A DNA stretch of 64,000 nt from Xestospongia muta (Eukaryota > Porifera > Demospongiae > Haplosclerida > Petrosiidae), in assembly GCA_963693285.1 (NCBI GenBank), contig OY848922.1, positions 4,266,923 through 4,330,922 on the forward strand, read 5' to 3'. Positions within the stretch are counted from its first letter, which is position 1. Every line of letters starts with the position of its first letter. Positions 1 through 13,221 of the stretch are shown piece by piece. The position numbers and the translations under genes are program-made. The notes under the pieces are model-generated. The model had not been told where the DNA came from and did no database searches. It saw nothing but the letters and a program-made list of their open reading frames with translations.

Positions 1-632
1 TTAATTAATAAAGCAATAATAAATTAAGTAGTTTGAGTAGCAATGCTTGAAGATGGCTGCGTTTTTCCTGTGAACACTCATCCTTTACGGATGCTGGCTC
101 ATTTCTGCATCACTCTCAGAACATTGTCTATTAAGTTCTTGTCAAACTGCATCTTTATGCATATTGCTGTTGGCATGCCGATGTACTGATTGCAACCTGA
201 ACAATGTACATAGCTCAACAGACCAAATTTCTTTACCACTGGGAGCTGACTTATTCTTATTGTATTTTTCACAAAGCAAGCACATCATACCTTCTTCTAC
301 CAGCTTCAGCCATGTTGTTGGAAGTGCAGCTGACAATCTATTGCTAGCATTAGCAACCTTTGGCCAGGGTGTAGCTTCTTTCCATGATTTTTTGAACTTT
401 TGTGTCTTGTCATAAGACTCATCACTATCTCTTATACATAGGCTGTTTGATAATGGAGATACAAGGCCACCAAATAAATCTGTTTGTTTAGCCATAACCA
501 CAAAAAACGATAGTTTCAATGTAATAATTTTATTATTATTATTATGAATATTAATAAAATTGAGGGTGTGGTTTTCGTTTAAAGGTTCAAGCGTGTTAAA
601 ACAGTGTGTGACGCGCTTTGTAGGAAACACTG
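1..632 (-). mobile_element. hAT-like DNA transposon, 5' end (runs off left edge)
   Basis: The right end reads on the minus strand as CAGTGTTTCCTACAAAGCG, the usual start of hAT elements (CAGNG...). It is followed outside by TTCAAGGG (633-640), a candidate 8-bp target duplication whose partner lies left of the window. Homology between the gene A and gene B copies of the surrounding DNA begins only at about 635, so the element interrupts the duplicated block in gene A. It carries the N-terminal zinc-finger ORF at 142-495. Confidence 0.6.
142..495 (-). CDS. hAT-type protein N-terminus with zinc finger (ZNF862/TTF-like)
   Basis: A 117-residue reading frame starting MAKQTDLFGG and ending at TGA. 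I chose the Met at 495 because the upstream part of the frame is low-complexity Asn/Ile sequence typical of untranslated AT-rich DNA. The C-terminal half carries a Cys-x2-Cys pair (CLLCEKYNK) followed about 30 residues later by spaced His residues (HRHANSNMH). This matches the BED/TTF-like finger that opens many hAT transposases and ZNF862-like host proteins. The frame stops straight after the finger, so the catalytic part is in a later exon left of the window, or lost. Whether it is still expressed cannot be told. Confidence 0.6.
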   Translation of the reverse strand: MAKQTDLFGGLVSPLSNSLCIRDSDESYDKTQKFKKSWKEATPWPKVANASNRLSAALPTTWLKLVEEGMMCLLCEKYNKNKSAPSGKEIWSVELCTLFRLQSVHRHANSNMHKDAV

Positions 633-894
633 TTCAAGGGTAAGTTTTGTACTTTTACACAAAGAACAGTTTTCAACACTGATAACCTCGTGAAAAGTTC
701 ATAAAGAATTCACCTAACCAATGTAACCAACTATTTTGTGACACACTAAATTAATTAATTATGGTATAGTAATGGCCTGTGCAATTTCATTGATAAGTTG
801 TTAAAGAAGACACTTTCATATTATGAACACAAGGTTATAAGGTGTCTCATATATAGAGAATTTACACTGTATATCAATATAATAATACACTTAC

Positions 895-2861
895 ATTATT
901 AGGTATAGTAGGATCTGCATTTGATTGCAACAGATATTGAACAATGTCTGTGTATCCACAATATGAGGCCAAATATATACTAGTCCTCTTGCCCTACATG
1001 TAATGATAATAGTAGTAGTATAATTATTCATCAATATATCAATAGTACAATCATTATACACACACATACACTGATACATATGTACTTACATATATATGAC
1101 TATAATGATAAGTGATAATATTAATAATATGCATTATAATAATTGTGACCTAGCTTGCAAAAACCACATGTGTTGTGCTAAAAACTTTTTAACCAGCAGT
1201 TGCATATATACATTTGCTACATGGTCATTTTGTGTATGATGCATACCGATCATGGTATCAGGGAAGATCAGTCATTAAATATTTCGATTCTAAAGTTGGT
1301 AAACATCCTGTGCAAAATGGCTGCATAGCAAACACATATATGCATTTGCTTAGTCAAATTATTTTGCGTGCAACATCAAATGTTGCTCTAAAACGTCTTC
1401 CCAAATAATGTCATGTTTATACATGTACATGTGAAATATGACGTCACATATTCAATTTATATCTTATTGAGTAATGTTAATGTCAATGACCATATAATGA
1501 TATGTGTAATTATATTCATAGCAAGTCAATCAGATTCATAATTTCACAAGTCTTGAAGCTTCCAAGTATAGACATGACCAGAGTATTATCGTTTTTCTAA
1601 TATAATTTGGCTTTTTTCATGAGAATTACACACTCCTTCCTCCTTTGTGAAGCTACAGGCTCTTATATACTGACTTCAAATGTTTATAAAGCTAGGTACT
1701 ACTGTATTAACTAAACTGTCATTGGAAAACATTTTTTAAAATTGTATTACAAAATCAGCTTGAAAAATGGCTCTAATACAATGTGAAGGGTCATTAATGA
1801 AAGAATTGACCACACCCCAACAATTAAATAAACAATCAGTGAACATTTTGGCACATTTTGTACACCACATTCAAACATTACAACAAATCTACAAGTTGTA
1901 CTTGATTATAAAATATTAATACAATCTAATACTATAATTCATTTTTATTAAATGTAGTACTGTAATCCAGATGACCACAAGAATGCAGATAAAACAAAAG
2001 TAGCTAGGATATCAAATAAAATTGCCACATCAACTCAAATAATGACTTTGTGAAAGTTAATAAACATTCAAGCCCCACCCCTTAGCAATAGAGTAAACTA
2101 TTTATAATATATGCAGTGTCCATTCATTCATATATCTCAAATGTTATATATAAAATGTTTTAACTACATGATTAAACTTTGATAAAGACTTTGTAACACA
2201 CACACATTAATTTATACTAGGTTGATTTAAAGGATATATTGTAATTATTATTATAATAACTATAACACTTGTATATCATATATGTAAATAATTATGATGA
2301 GTTGATAATGACAAGAACTCTTATCATAAGACAATATCATCTCTGAATAGTACTATATTGTCACATACTTACGTACCCAATCTTGAGCATTGACATTTGC
2401 TCCTTTTTGTATAGCTACTTTCACATCTTCTAGTTGTCCATTCTTGGTAGAGTTAATCAGTAAGTCATCCTAACAAAGATATCAAAGTTAATAAATGTAA
2501 TATTACACATAAACAAGATCATATATAACATAGTTTATAATACAGTAGACATAATATTATAGAAGACATACTATAACAAGAGTACAGTAACTACTAATAT
2601 AGTACATTGTACTAAGTATATGGACATGACCTATATACAAACTATAGGGTCAAGTACATACGTTACTTATATTAGATCAGATAACCTAAAGTAATCCACC
2701 AGGTCATGTTTAGTTTAGATAGAGGGAATATCTTGAATCTGATAGGATTACTGAGTGGACTGGACAAAGCTGACCTATCTTATTAAGTGTTAGTGAGTGA
2801 ATTCTTTATTTAAATACATTTAGTATACTTTATAAGTGCTCACCAATCTCTTTTGAGACAT
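895..2861 (-). CDS. Gene A: ankyrin-repeat protein, 5' three exons (paralog of gene B)
   Basis: Three exons with consensus splice sites, all phase 0: 2844-2861 (ATG, codes MSQKRL), 2377-2469 (31 codons, first ankyrin repeat, begins DDLLINSTKNGQ) and 895-993 (33 codons, second repeat, begins GKRTSIYLASYCGY). The matching exons of gene B are 46849-46866, 46383-46475 and 45019-45117, with identical order, phase and length. No stop is seen, but the remaining exons (more repeats, GTPase and Death domain, if present) would lie beyond the hAT insertion and the left edge. The starting Met is conserved between the copies and comes directly after a non-coding stretch. By family, the repeats should form a protein-binding surface in the cytoplasm. 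The first repeat differs from gene B at 9 of 31 residues although the introns are nearly identical. It could be a truncated gene. Confidence 0.65.
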
Positions 2862-2991
2862 TGCAAAACAGGGAGAAATAAAAAGAACACACCAAAGTTA
2901 TAGAGGCGCGGTTATGACGTAATGGGTGTGGATAATTAATGGCGTCTGATGATTGTGTTGTAACGGAATCTCTCTTAACTCAAGGCTCTGA

Positions 2992-3330
2992 ACTATCTTC
3001 ATTATTATACATACACTATTAACTGCTGTAGTATATCTTACTATCTATGATCTAAAGAAACTCTCAGTAATGTGTAAGCAATATGTCAATATCTGGTATT
3101 CACTGTGTAACGTATTCCTTTACTCAGTGGATAGTTCCCTATACATCATAATTCCTATTGCTGTGGTTGTATTGGGATTAAAGTGCTGTTTGTTGTGGTG
3201 GAGAATACATTATTATCAACAAGTATGATGTCATTATAATTTTGTCTGTTAATTTATATAACCCTTACAGAGAAGACAAGCTCAACATGCCAGGCAGACC
3301 CAGATTAGACAAATAGTAATTATAAGGTGA
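2992..3330 (+). CDS. Possible single-pass membrane protein, divergent from gene A (uncertain)
   Basis: An open frame of 77 codons (2992-3222) ends at a donor (CAACAA/gtatga). A 48-bp intron and acceptor (cccttacag) join it in phase to 3271-3330, ending TGA. The peptide has a hydrophobic stretch (SLYIIIPIAVVVLGL) followed by a basic tail (RIHYYQQ, RRQAQHARQTQIRQ), which fits a membrane anchor with a cytosolic tail. It lies head to head with gene A, only about 130 bp from its start codon. In the duplicate near 47 kb the same intron is kept, but the upstream frame is shifted and the tail has an early stop (RRQAQLAR then TAG). It is therefore either a decaying gene or chance. No start Met is convincing and I recognise no family. 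Confidence 0.3.
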
Positions 3331-4720
3331 CAAAATGCTGAGTTAGTTCTATTGATATCAATGTATAGAATTATTAACCCTTATGGTCATCGAAGTGGGT
3401 GTGGGTTTATTACTTATTTTACATCTCTGTCTCAATGTGTCTGCTGTCTATTCTAAAAGCACATACAACGTGGCAGAGTTTATCACTCCTAAGAAATTAC
3501 TATATTTACAATACACAATTATCTACATTTTCAACATAGGACTTTTTTCTAAAAATGCTTCCTTCTCAAGTTATTTGAATATTTGTTGTCTTTTTCTGAT
3601 AGGATCTCATGGCCACACCCATTTTATGAAATATTATGATTATAATTGTCACATGATCATTATATTATACACTAGCAGTGATTATAATAATACATTGTAT
3701 TACATGTTACTAGATAGAGCTCAAACAAGAACAGATGGACTGATTACTGAAATCTACCTTACAAGGATAGTTACAAGAACATCTTATGATAGTCATCATA
3801 TTATACCATTTTTTGTTTTTCCATCAGGTCAGTTTGGACAACCCCATCTGACAATTTCATGTCATTTTATTGTTATAACTCCAAATGATCATTTACAATG
3901 TGGATGGATGTGGTTATCAGTTAACATCTTATTATGTCACCATCTTATGATGAAGTTGTAAATGGTCAAGATAGATCTATAAAAGTTGTGAAAGTGTCAA
4001 GATCTAGTAAAGTAGGTGTCCCATATCCAGAATAATTTGGTCTTACTATTCCTAAGGCTGACGGTGATGATGATGACGTCTTCATACATTTCCATAGGAA
4101 CCTCAAAATGATAAACAAATAGTAAGTGAAGTAGCTACCCAAACTCCACCCACCTCATGTCATTGACTTATCAATATTCCAAATAACATACTGTATACCA
4201 GCAACCGCTAAAATTTAGCGAATTTCAAAAATCGCCAAATTAAATAACAATAATTTAGCACGTAGTTGCCATGCACACACTTTTGTACACATGATAGCAT
4301 CTAACAACAAAATCAAACCATCAAAACTGAACTCCATTTTATATTATTAAAATGGATATGGCAGCAAGACATGTGCTAAATTTATGAAATTTAATCTCAC
4401 CAATTAAAAAATTTTACAATTTTGCCAAATTATATTGTTGCCAATAATTCCCAGTATATGGTCATCTGTATACTATGAAAGTGACTTTGTTAATGATTGT
4501 GATGACAATGTATCCTACATTACTGTTGATATATAAGACTAAATGATTTGTCATTCAATAGTATGTAGTGTATACAGTCAACACTTCATTTATTCATTCT
4601 GAAAAGATGAGGTTAACTACCTTATACTAAACTCCTCTGTTCATAATATGTAGTGTTTATTCCTGTTAAAAGTTTAAATTATGTCTCATGTACATGTCTA
4701 TGTACCTTTGATATGTAAGT
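3331..4720. other. Distal part of duplicated block, no convincing gene
   Basis: A 192-codon plus-strand frame lies at 3383-3961, but the copy at 47.8-48.4 kb breaks it repeatedly, so it is not treated as coding. A stretch near 3925-4035 reads SYDEVV in another frame and is partly kept in the other copy. This is too short to call. Confidence 0.3.
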
Positions 4721-7700
4721 TTTGTTAACATGATCATGATATAAACAATTCATTTATCGTTCTAGTAATACATAGGGTCAGACCTATGCATGTTTTGGAA
4801 ATGAGGCTTCATTTTCTACACGTACAATAATGTCACTAAACATTACATAATGTGGTCGGAATACATACATACATTAGTCTGTTTGATAAAACCTCTGTTA
4901 CAATCACAGTGTCTAATCATTAAAGTAACATGTGTTGCTGTTACAATCAATACAGGTCATCTACAGTACATGGCTACATGTTCTATTACATTCTCTATTA
5001 TAAAGAAATATATTAGATTATACTAAGAGAGATCCAGTCAAAGTACAACAACTTCAGACCAGGTGAGATAAGACCAGACCAACTCTGATAAACTTACTAT
5101 GTACATTTAAGTTAAATAAACTTTGTCCCTCCTCTCTGGTAATGAATATTTTGAATGCATGTAAATATCATAGGTTATTATTAACTTTAAAGACATAGTA
5201 ACTGGAAGTGAACTGACTGATGTAAGACTAGAAAGAAAATGATATAGGATCTGCAATTGGGTACTATGAAGACATTACTGTCAATAATATTGTAACACTA
5301 TAATACACCCACTGTAGGGTACACTTTACATTTATAAATATCAATAGTATGGTCTCTATTGTTTGATCGAACTTAACATCTCCAGTGTTAAACTTCATCA
5401 TTTTACCTTAAAGTCAGTGTACAAGTACAACCAACATCAGAAACCCATAGTCTCACATAAATGCTATGGGGTCTCGCTCACACGAATCCTATATATTAAC
5501 ACACTTTGGGACAATATTGTTACGCAATGAAGTACCATTGTACTAACATAAGTAATACTTATAATACTTAAAAAATATTTTTAGTATATAAGCCTCTTTG
5601 CATTTGGCATTTAAAATTACAGAAATGACACACTATACATACAGTTGTTATCATACTAACAGTACATGATTGCATATACTAATATATGTAATATACAACT
5701 ATGTACTGTACATCTTAAAATTTAATTAAAGCTATACACATCAGCACTGGCTTCTTCTTAAGGAAGCCCTAATTGGGAAGGTGATAAATGGCTTCTGTTT
5801 TTGAAGACTAGCATTTATAGAGCAGTAAATATGTTATTATAGAGCAGTAAACATGTTAGGAAGGTGATAAATGGCTTCTTTATTGAGGACTAGCATTTAT
5901 AGAGCAGTAAACATGTTATTATAGAGTGACATGACAATTGGTTAAAACAATTGGTTTTCAAACAAAGTCAAGCAATGCTGATACAACACTTATAATCTTG
6001 TGCATTATCTTACCACATTGCCTCAAATAAAGGTCTGGACCTCTATTTGATATCACTGTCATCTATTGCTTCAAGTATTATAATGTATGAATACATATTG
6101 TCTTCTTCTATAAAATTTTATTTTATCATTGACAGCTTCATTTATCATTCATGTCAGTACATATTACTTTACATTAAATAATAATGATACAAATGGCAAC
6201 AACTACACATATACATACCGCTCCCAGCATAGTGTAATAGGTACATGTATGTACTTAGTACTGGTATAAAGAATGTCATAATATTATAGATGCAAGCAGT
6301 TAAGTATCTCAGTGGCTTCATTCAAGTGTTCACACTTTACTATTTTCACACAGTACTAATAGAACCTGCACTAAAAGAGTAAGAGTTCAGACTGAAAGTA
6401 TACCTTTTATTGCTAACATAAACTATAAAATTGCATTTTAATAGACCAGTTTGGTACACATATCATTAAAGAAGTACAATGACTTTATAAAGCTGAAAAT
6501 AATATTAAAAGTAGTCATTGTGTCATCATTAAGTTAGTGGAAAGGAGAGGATAAAAATGTCATTCTCTTTAAGTAGCTTAATCTGTAGCATCTTCACATA
6601 ACAATCTTGTATTCACAATTAGTGCTAGCTATAAGTCAATGAGTGTTTTGGTTAGATCTCAAAATATGTGGATTCATTTTATTAACTATTATAGTATACT
6701 TATTACTCTATGATATCCTATATACATAAGAAAATGTTAAATACAGACAAATGTACTAATCAATACATGGCATAGTTCTTTCAAATAAATCTATGCCACT
6801 AACTTATTATCATAATTATGCTTAATTTTCTATAGCATACAAATAACATCATTTATTACAATGGTTAATACTTGGTTCTCTCTAGTACGGTCTTTGATAT
6901 CTAAGAAGACATCAGTACTACACACAGTCATGTATATTAGACTAATAGAAATGATGTTTTAATAGATATAACATATTATGATACATCTGTCACTCTATAA
7001 TTACATTTAACTGACAACTTGATCATTAACAAGATTTTAATTTTGTCATTTGACTGGTTAAACCATTCACTAGTCTATTAGTCACAATATATATATCTCA
7101 GCTCAAGTTTCCTCATGTTATTTAGAATATGAAGTTTTGGATTATTAACAAGGAGTGCAATAATTAAAATTCCAAAGTACAAAATATTTTCTTGGTTATA
7201 TACAATTAACACCGTGTTCTATCATACTAACAAGATATAAGTACATATACTAACATCAATAATATAAAACTATTATATGTGAACATTATCATAAACAACA
7301 GCATATGTTTAATGGTTACATTTCACTAACTAATAAGACTATTCTGTTCTTTGAGGATTAGTGCTTCTGGAAATATTGATTTTCTGTGAAGTTATTGGAA
7401 AGGAAAGCAGTCAAGGCACAATATAATATTATGATCTAACGTTTGTGAGATGATCAATATATCATGACTTCACTGTATTCATATACATGTATATGAGCTT
7501 TACAAATGTGTATGTGTGTGCTGCACATACTAAAGCAGCACTAGTAAGTCATAGTCTACATTTACATATTATAATGCAACACGACATAATAATCACAAAT
7601 TTACTACTTTGTATTGTACTTTGTCATACCTGAATTATCAACTACATCACATCAGTAATAGATGTTCACTCATCCTGGTAAACCAGATGTTACATTATCA

Positions 7701-7960
7701 AAGTACCATATCATCCTAAAGAATAATATATAACCTGTTAATTATCATTAATAACTGTACATATAATTGTGTATATACTACGAACAACTTATATAGAATA
7801 ATATTCTTTATTAACATAACACTATTTAATAGTCTCAATAATAATCAGTATAACAACAAAGCAGATACATGTACATGTACATACATATCTCATTTAAACG
7901 TGGATATCAGACTTTATATCATACACTTAAATAAACGTATATGTTGTCTACTATAATGTA
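4721..7960. other. AT-rich intergenic stretch
   Basis: No exon-like frame with splice signals was seen on either strand. The only structure noticed is the 83-bp-period duplication at 5776-5929. Confidence 0.4.
5776..5929. repeat. Two-copy tandem repeat, period 83 bp
   Basis: GGAAGGTGATAAATGGCTTC recurs at 5776 and 5859. Both are followed by GACTAGCATTTATAGAGCAG and a short internal repeat of AGAGCAGTAAACATGTTA. Confidence 0.8.
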
Positions 7961-7968
7961 CATGTACC

Positions 7969-8480
7969 TCATAAAGTGGTCATTTTGTCTGACATTACTT
8001 CCGTCACTTTGGTATAGCCAACTACATTTCCACTTCCTCGAGTGAGATACACCTGTATTAGAACAATAGATTAATTTGTCTTTAATACCTATTTGTCATT
8101 TCTTGAATCCGACACTAACTTCCTACACAATGTATAATATAAACTATCTAGAATGACTTCATATATTCATATATACTATTATCACGATAGTATCTGATGT
8201 AGTGAGATAACAGAGGACATGTTGATATGCAGCCAATATCTGATTGGTGTCTGGATACCAAAGACTACTTGGCTTATATTAGATCTAATCATTTCATGGA
8301 GTGAAAATGGTCAGCTAAAATGTTGTGCAAACTTCACATGGAAAACTTAGTACCTTCTCTTGTTGCTTGCTATACAGGAGACTGACAACAGTCACTTTTT
8401 GTTACTGTATAATAATATCACCGATAATTAGAGTTTATGAGCATAAGAAATTAACTCACCGTCAAGTACGATCTCTTCAT
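7969..8480 (-). CDS. Possible two-exon small ORF (34 residues)
   Basis: Exon 8460-8480 codes MKRSYLT and ends at a consensus donor (ACG/gtgagt). Exon 7969-8052 follows a consensus acceptor (taatacag) in phase 0 and codes VYLTRGSGNVVGYTKV and onwards to TGA. The join is clean, but the product is tiny and unrecognised. It could be the end of a longer gene using other upstream exons, or chance. Confidence 0.25.
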
Positions 8481-8499
8481 AAATGACATCAATTATCAT

Positions 8500-11400
8500 G
8501 GAGATGATACTCAATAATGATAATACTGATACCATGGGATAAGAATGGCTATAAACAATAGTGCAAGAAAACACCCTGGTATCCCTCCTCAAATAAATAC
8601 GTTACATATCGCTCAATTGAGAATGGTGTCTACTTATCAGTATATAGTAACTTTTGTCCTAAACAATGGTAGCTTAATTTCTTATCAACATGAAAAGTTA
8701 GTTGTGAAAGAAATTTTAAAAGTTAGAACATAGCTATGGTAAGAATAACTCTTTCAACAGTTGAACATATGACTATGTAATAATTTACTAAGACAACATC
8801 TTGTTTCTATGTAAGGCTAGTCTTTTTTCTTTTAATTAAACTATCATTTACTAGCTAATTCACAGAGCTTCAAAATTTTATTGCGTGGAATGGATCAAAT
8901 GTAAGTCTAAGTCAAGTGCCTCCACTGCCACATTTGATTAAGCATTGCCCTTGAACCAGAAGAGAGAGATGAAAGGTCACATTGACATGTGTTCACAGAT
9001 CTAATTAATAAATATGTAGTTATTTTATTTATGTGACATGTACATGTAAGTTAATGTAGTAGTGTCATAGTAAAAGCAATTTCTTAGTACATTTCTTCTA
9101 GAAAAAAAAAAGGTTGTTACTCATTACCTACTCATGATGTAAGCATACAAGTTTGTAAGTTGATGTGATTCTTTTGATTATAGTAAACTTCAATTGTAAT
9201 TAATCAAACACTAGAAAAACTCAATGACAAAGTCAGAAAGAGGCTTATACCATCAATAAATGAAAAGGACTAGATGATGAAAGGCTTATAACATAATTTC
9301 ACCTTTTACTTGATGAAAAGATAAATATATAGCATGGAATGTAATTATCATGTTTGACTGATACAATTCCTATTACAACCTTCAATCTAATCCAGTATTG
9401 TAGAAAAGGTTGTAAGTATATTTTAGTATGTAACCATAGTATACCTATGTCTTAGATAAAATATTTGTGTAGATAAAGATTTGTGTACATCTTTTTAATG
9501 AGCAATAAGTCACTATCTATAGTACTTATGGTTACAAATAATTACATGCATACTAAAGCACTTAATCATGAGCTAAAGACACATACTATATTAACTATAT
9601 ATATATATATAATGTGCAAGCATGTCTTTCTATACAGAATAAATTATTTTAAATGTTGTTGATATAATGATCATATAACTAGTACATTGTATCCTTCTGG
9701 AAAATAGTCATGCCTATTTTACTTTATTCTATAGAAATATTTTTGACTAGTAGATATATCTTCAGTAGTTATTGGAAATATATAGTGATGTAGTATAGTT
9801 ATAAGAACTTACCAAGACAGTTGTATCAGTATTTCTCTTTTTGATATATATGTATGTCTCATTTACCATCTTATTGTACAATGTTGGCAACATTGTCCTT
9901 AAAATTAGCAAATACCAAATTGATACCTGAGTAGTTACCATACTCGATATAATATTTAATTGATACAATAATGTTAGCCAATTCATGTATGTGTTGATAT
10001 GTGGAGGACATAGCCAGAAGAGCTATATAGTTTGTTAATTGTTAACTAATCCTTGCCACTCAGTGCATTGATGAGGGTCGCAGTGTTTATTTTGCGCGTG
10101 TGTGTGTATGCACTTATTGGGTCCTTGTGGATGTAACGTTGTCTTGCATGTGACAGTTTTTAAAACTCGAAACTTTATCCTTTTGTTAAGTTATGTATTT
10201 TGTAGTGTCGTAACAACAATAGCTCCCTTCCAGATATATCTACTTACCAATTAAACTGCTTCCATGAACTAAGAATGAAGCATTTTCATGAAATCTCTAC
10301 ATCAGATTTATACATAATTTTATTTCATACAGAGAGTAGTTTATTTACTTCATCAACTCTTCTATCTCGCACGTGCTTTTATTAAATGTCATGGACTTTT
10401 AAGCTCTTCTCTTTATAGACTATAGAGCTAGCCTATAGTGCTAATCTATAGTTATCTCTCTGTCACATATTATAGCAGTAGACACTATTGTTGCCAAGTT
10501 AGAGCAATTTAAATGGCACTCACACTGATACAAACAGTAGTTTCTGGATGTACTCTGTTTCAGGATTATGCATGTTGTGTCATTGTTACCTTTAACACTT
10601 CTAATCCTAAGTATAGTAACATGTAATCATGTTACCATTTATTTTATTGTTTCTTATTTACAAACATTTTTAATAAACGTAATGAAAGCTACCTTGCAAT
10701 ATCTGTTTCACAAATCTACCATTTTCTTTATTTTTTGTGATGTGTATTATATTTAAAAAGAGAGAGGCCTTATTAATGAATTGTACATATTTGAACTTGT
10801 AATACACATTTTATACTGTGTATACTAAAACACACTAACTATTCAAATTCACTAAATCACATCCTTCAAATCATCAACATGTGTAAACAGGAGATCCAGT
10901 GTTAAAATTTATGCTTTACTAAAGAAGAGTTTAGACATACAACTGATTAGTTTCGTGCTCTAATTATGTTACTACATGTGTACGTGTGTGAGCGAGACAC
11001 ACATAATATAACAACAAATTAATCCTAAAAACAAGTACTTAGTGACAATAGATGTGACTGATCATGCTCAAAGCTTTCTTTGCTCTGTCCATATATAACT
11101 TGCTTCTCTTTTTACATTTCAAGCATTCAGTAATTGTTAGTCTTCCAGTTGACACTGCTGCTAATTATTCAATCTTGTAACTGTAGTTAGTGTTTGAGTG
11201 TAAAGTCAGTATCTTCCAAAACAACTATAAGTAACAAAAATAAGAAACTTGGCACAATACTCTATCATACCTGTTCTATATCTGAGGGTATGAGTATTTT
11301 TCCTTACAACCTCTTACAACCTGGAAGATATTATTCTGGATGATATTTAAGCAATAACATATTGAAGACAATTTATATTTAGTGTGAGGTACACTTAGTC

Positions 11401-11810
11401 AGTCTCACTGCTGATTCGTCCTTTTCTAATTCTGAATAATTTGTTTCTAAATATGATGAACGAAAATAGTACTTTGGTAACTTTTTGGACTCATGAAGAT
11501 GTATACTATGTGCTTTTAAGTGTGTTTCAAGTTATCCTTTTTTTAAAAAAAATATTGTTTAATTCTACATATAAGAATTCTTTTACTGAGCCCCACCCCC
11601 CCACTTTTTAAATGGTGTCTTTGCCTCTGATCAGTATTGTCATCAGATTCCATTTAAGTATGTTTTTGTGAACAAAATGTACCTAATTGCTCTGTTATAA
11701 ACATCAATATACCTGCAATGCCTGGGATTAATGTCAATATATATATCACTAGCTACCGTTGGTTCAAAGGATGGTTTAACAAAGGTGTGATAAAACTGAC
11801 ATGGTTGGAT
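8500..11810. other. AT-rich intergenic stretch
   Basis: Only short unsupported frames. One at 10568 starts with a signal-peptide-like run (MHVVSLLPLTLLILSIVTC) and could be a lost first exon of the receptor relic downstream, but nothing links them. Confidence 0.3.
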
Positions 11811-11812
11811 AG

Positions 11813-12290
11813 TTCATTGAAGTACAAACTGTCAACACTAAACTAAATTTAAATTGTACTGATGTTACATTTAGTGTAACAACAAATATTTCATTGAACG
11901 TAACACAAGTTCATGTAACACTAGAGAACTTATTTTTACCTTTGTATGATCCTTTAGGTAAAGTGATTGAAGTTACTTTTCAGTCCTGTCCAATTGCTTT
12001 TCCTTTAGATATTACAAATAATACTTGTGCTTGTATGCCTGAATTAGAGAAAACACCGACAATAACTTGTGATGTCAACACTCAAACTATAACTAGACAT
12101 GGTGAATGTAGATTGTTTCACATTTCACAAGACGAAGGAACATTGTCTTCACAATCGATCTGCACTACTCTGTGGGCAATATGATGAAGGACTTAGACTA
12201 ATGTTAAGTTTAAATCAATGTGGACAATGTACTTATGACTACTTAGCTCTTATCATTCCATTTGGTTTAGCTGGTATAGTACTTGTCTAA
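11813..12290 (+). pseudogene. Relic of a cysteine-rich multi-pass receptor family known in sponges
   Basis: Frame 1 (11813-12184) carries IEVTFQSCPIAFPL, then NTCACMP and CDVNTQTITRHGE. A second frame (12099-12290) continues with SALLCGQYDEGLRL, LNQCGQC and YDYLALIIPFGLAGIVLV before a stop. This order (a CP-x-GF-like Cys motif, CDI-x-SQT-like, LLCG-x-C, then YLALLIPFALAG entering the first membrane helix) is one I recall from a large, poorly characterised family in sponge and cnidarian genomes with a beta-helix-like ectodomain and a multi-pass C-terminus. The frameshift between the blocks, the shortened middle and the missing membrane helices mark it as broken. The family assignment rests on memory of the pattern, without a search. 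Confidence 0.5.
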
Positions 12291-12977
12291 GTTTTAATAT
12301 TGTCAAAATGTACGAACATTAATTTTTTTTTCAAATGGTCCCGTAAAATAGTCATTGCTTTCCTGGCTAAATTTAGATATCTCTTTTGTTGATATCTCTT
12401 TTAGTTGTTATTATTTTAATATATTTTCCTTTGAGGGGCGTATACTGCCAAATTCCTTTTGTCTACCTGGAGTTTTTCTTCATTCTTAACCTTAACATCG
12501 TAGCTTCTATAAATAAAGAAACCTTTATGACTTCAAAAGGACAAGTGTCAATCAAAGCTTTAGTATCACTATCATATCAAGGATTAATTTTTAAAGTCCT
12601 ATTTGCAAAAGCAAATCTAAAAGATGTTTAAAACACATTCTAATATTCTAGCCAGTAATGATTATAATATAGATCTCCAGATAATATCATGAGCTCATAG
12701 TATCACATATTTACTAGTGCCAGAGTTACATGAATCTGTCTTTAATGATCAAAATGACATACCTTTTAAGAAATAAGCCAGAAAATGTATTTAAGTAGAC
12801 ATAACATTTGACTTGTTCGTGTATGTACTTATATAGTATTAAATAGAATGTGATGTTTGATAGTATGATGATTATACATGTACTTTGCTGAGTGTGTATT
12901 AATATTATCATTTACTGATTGATAATTGCTATTTGTAATATTGTCAGTGAGGTAATTGCTTTTCGATCACATTATGT

Positions 12978-13221
12978 ATGGGTGCTGAAAACCAAATAAT
13001 GCTCAATGCAAGTAAGTATGACGATACTTTTCAGGCAGGTATGATTATGCTACAGAGCTACACAAGTAATGAACCTCAGGTAATTGTTAAAACTTATAGT
13101 TCTGTACACAATTTTGCTCAGCAGTTTGGAGGAGGTGTATTGATTGATTTGTTGGGCACTCCTGGAAATATTAAGTCAAATAATTGCACTACATACACCA
13201 ACATAATGTACAATGGATCAG
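12978..13221 (+). CDS. Possible receptor ectodomain exon (beta-helix-like)
   Basis: An open frame reads from MGAENQIMLNA to a consensus donor (GGATCAG/gtatat). It includes SSVHNFAQQFGGGVLIDL and an N-x-T-rich end (NNCTTYTNIMYNGSG). The N-x-A-x2-FGGG pattern resembles repeats in the ectodomain of the receptor family whose membrane-proximal part lies at 11.8-12.3 kb, but here it comes after that part. It would therefore be a separate fragment. Confidence 0.25.

Larger units (their letters stand above)
635..4720. repeat. Segmental duplication, copy A
   Basis: About 4.1 kb here matches 44727-48905 in the same orientation, including introns, 5' exons of the ankyrin gene and the divergent upstream segment. 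Intron sequence right of the first ankyrin exon shows only about 2 differences in 291 bp. Other parts differ by several percent. Copy B lacks most of 1830-2095 and carries an extra local repeat near 47.5-47.8 kb. Confidence 0.85.

Noticed and set aside
164..415. 83-codon plus-strand frame at the left edge
   Set aside because: It is the antisense shadow of the hAT zinc-finger frame.
3383..3961. 192-codon plus-strand frame upstream of gene A
   Set aside because: The duplicate at 47.8-48.4 kb breaks it with several indels and stops, and the composition is that of AT-rich non-coding DNA.
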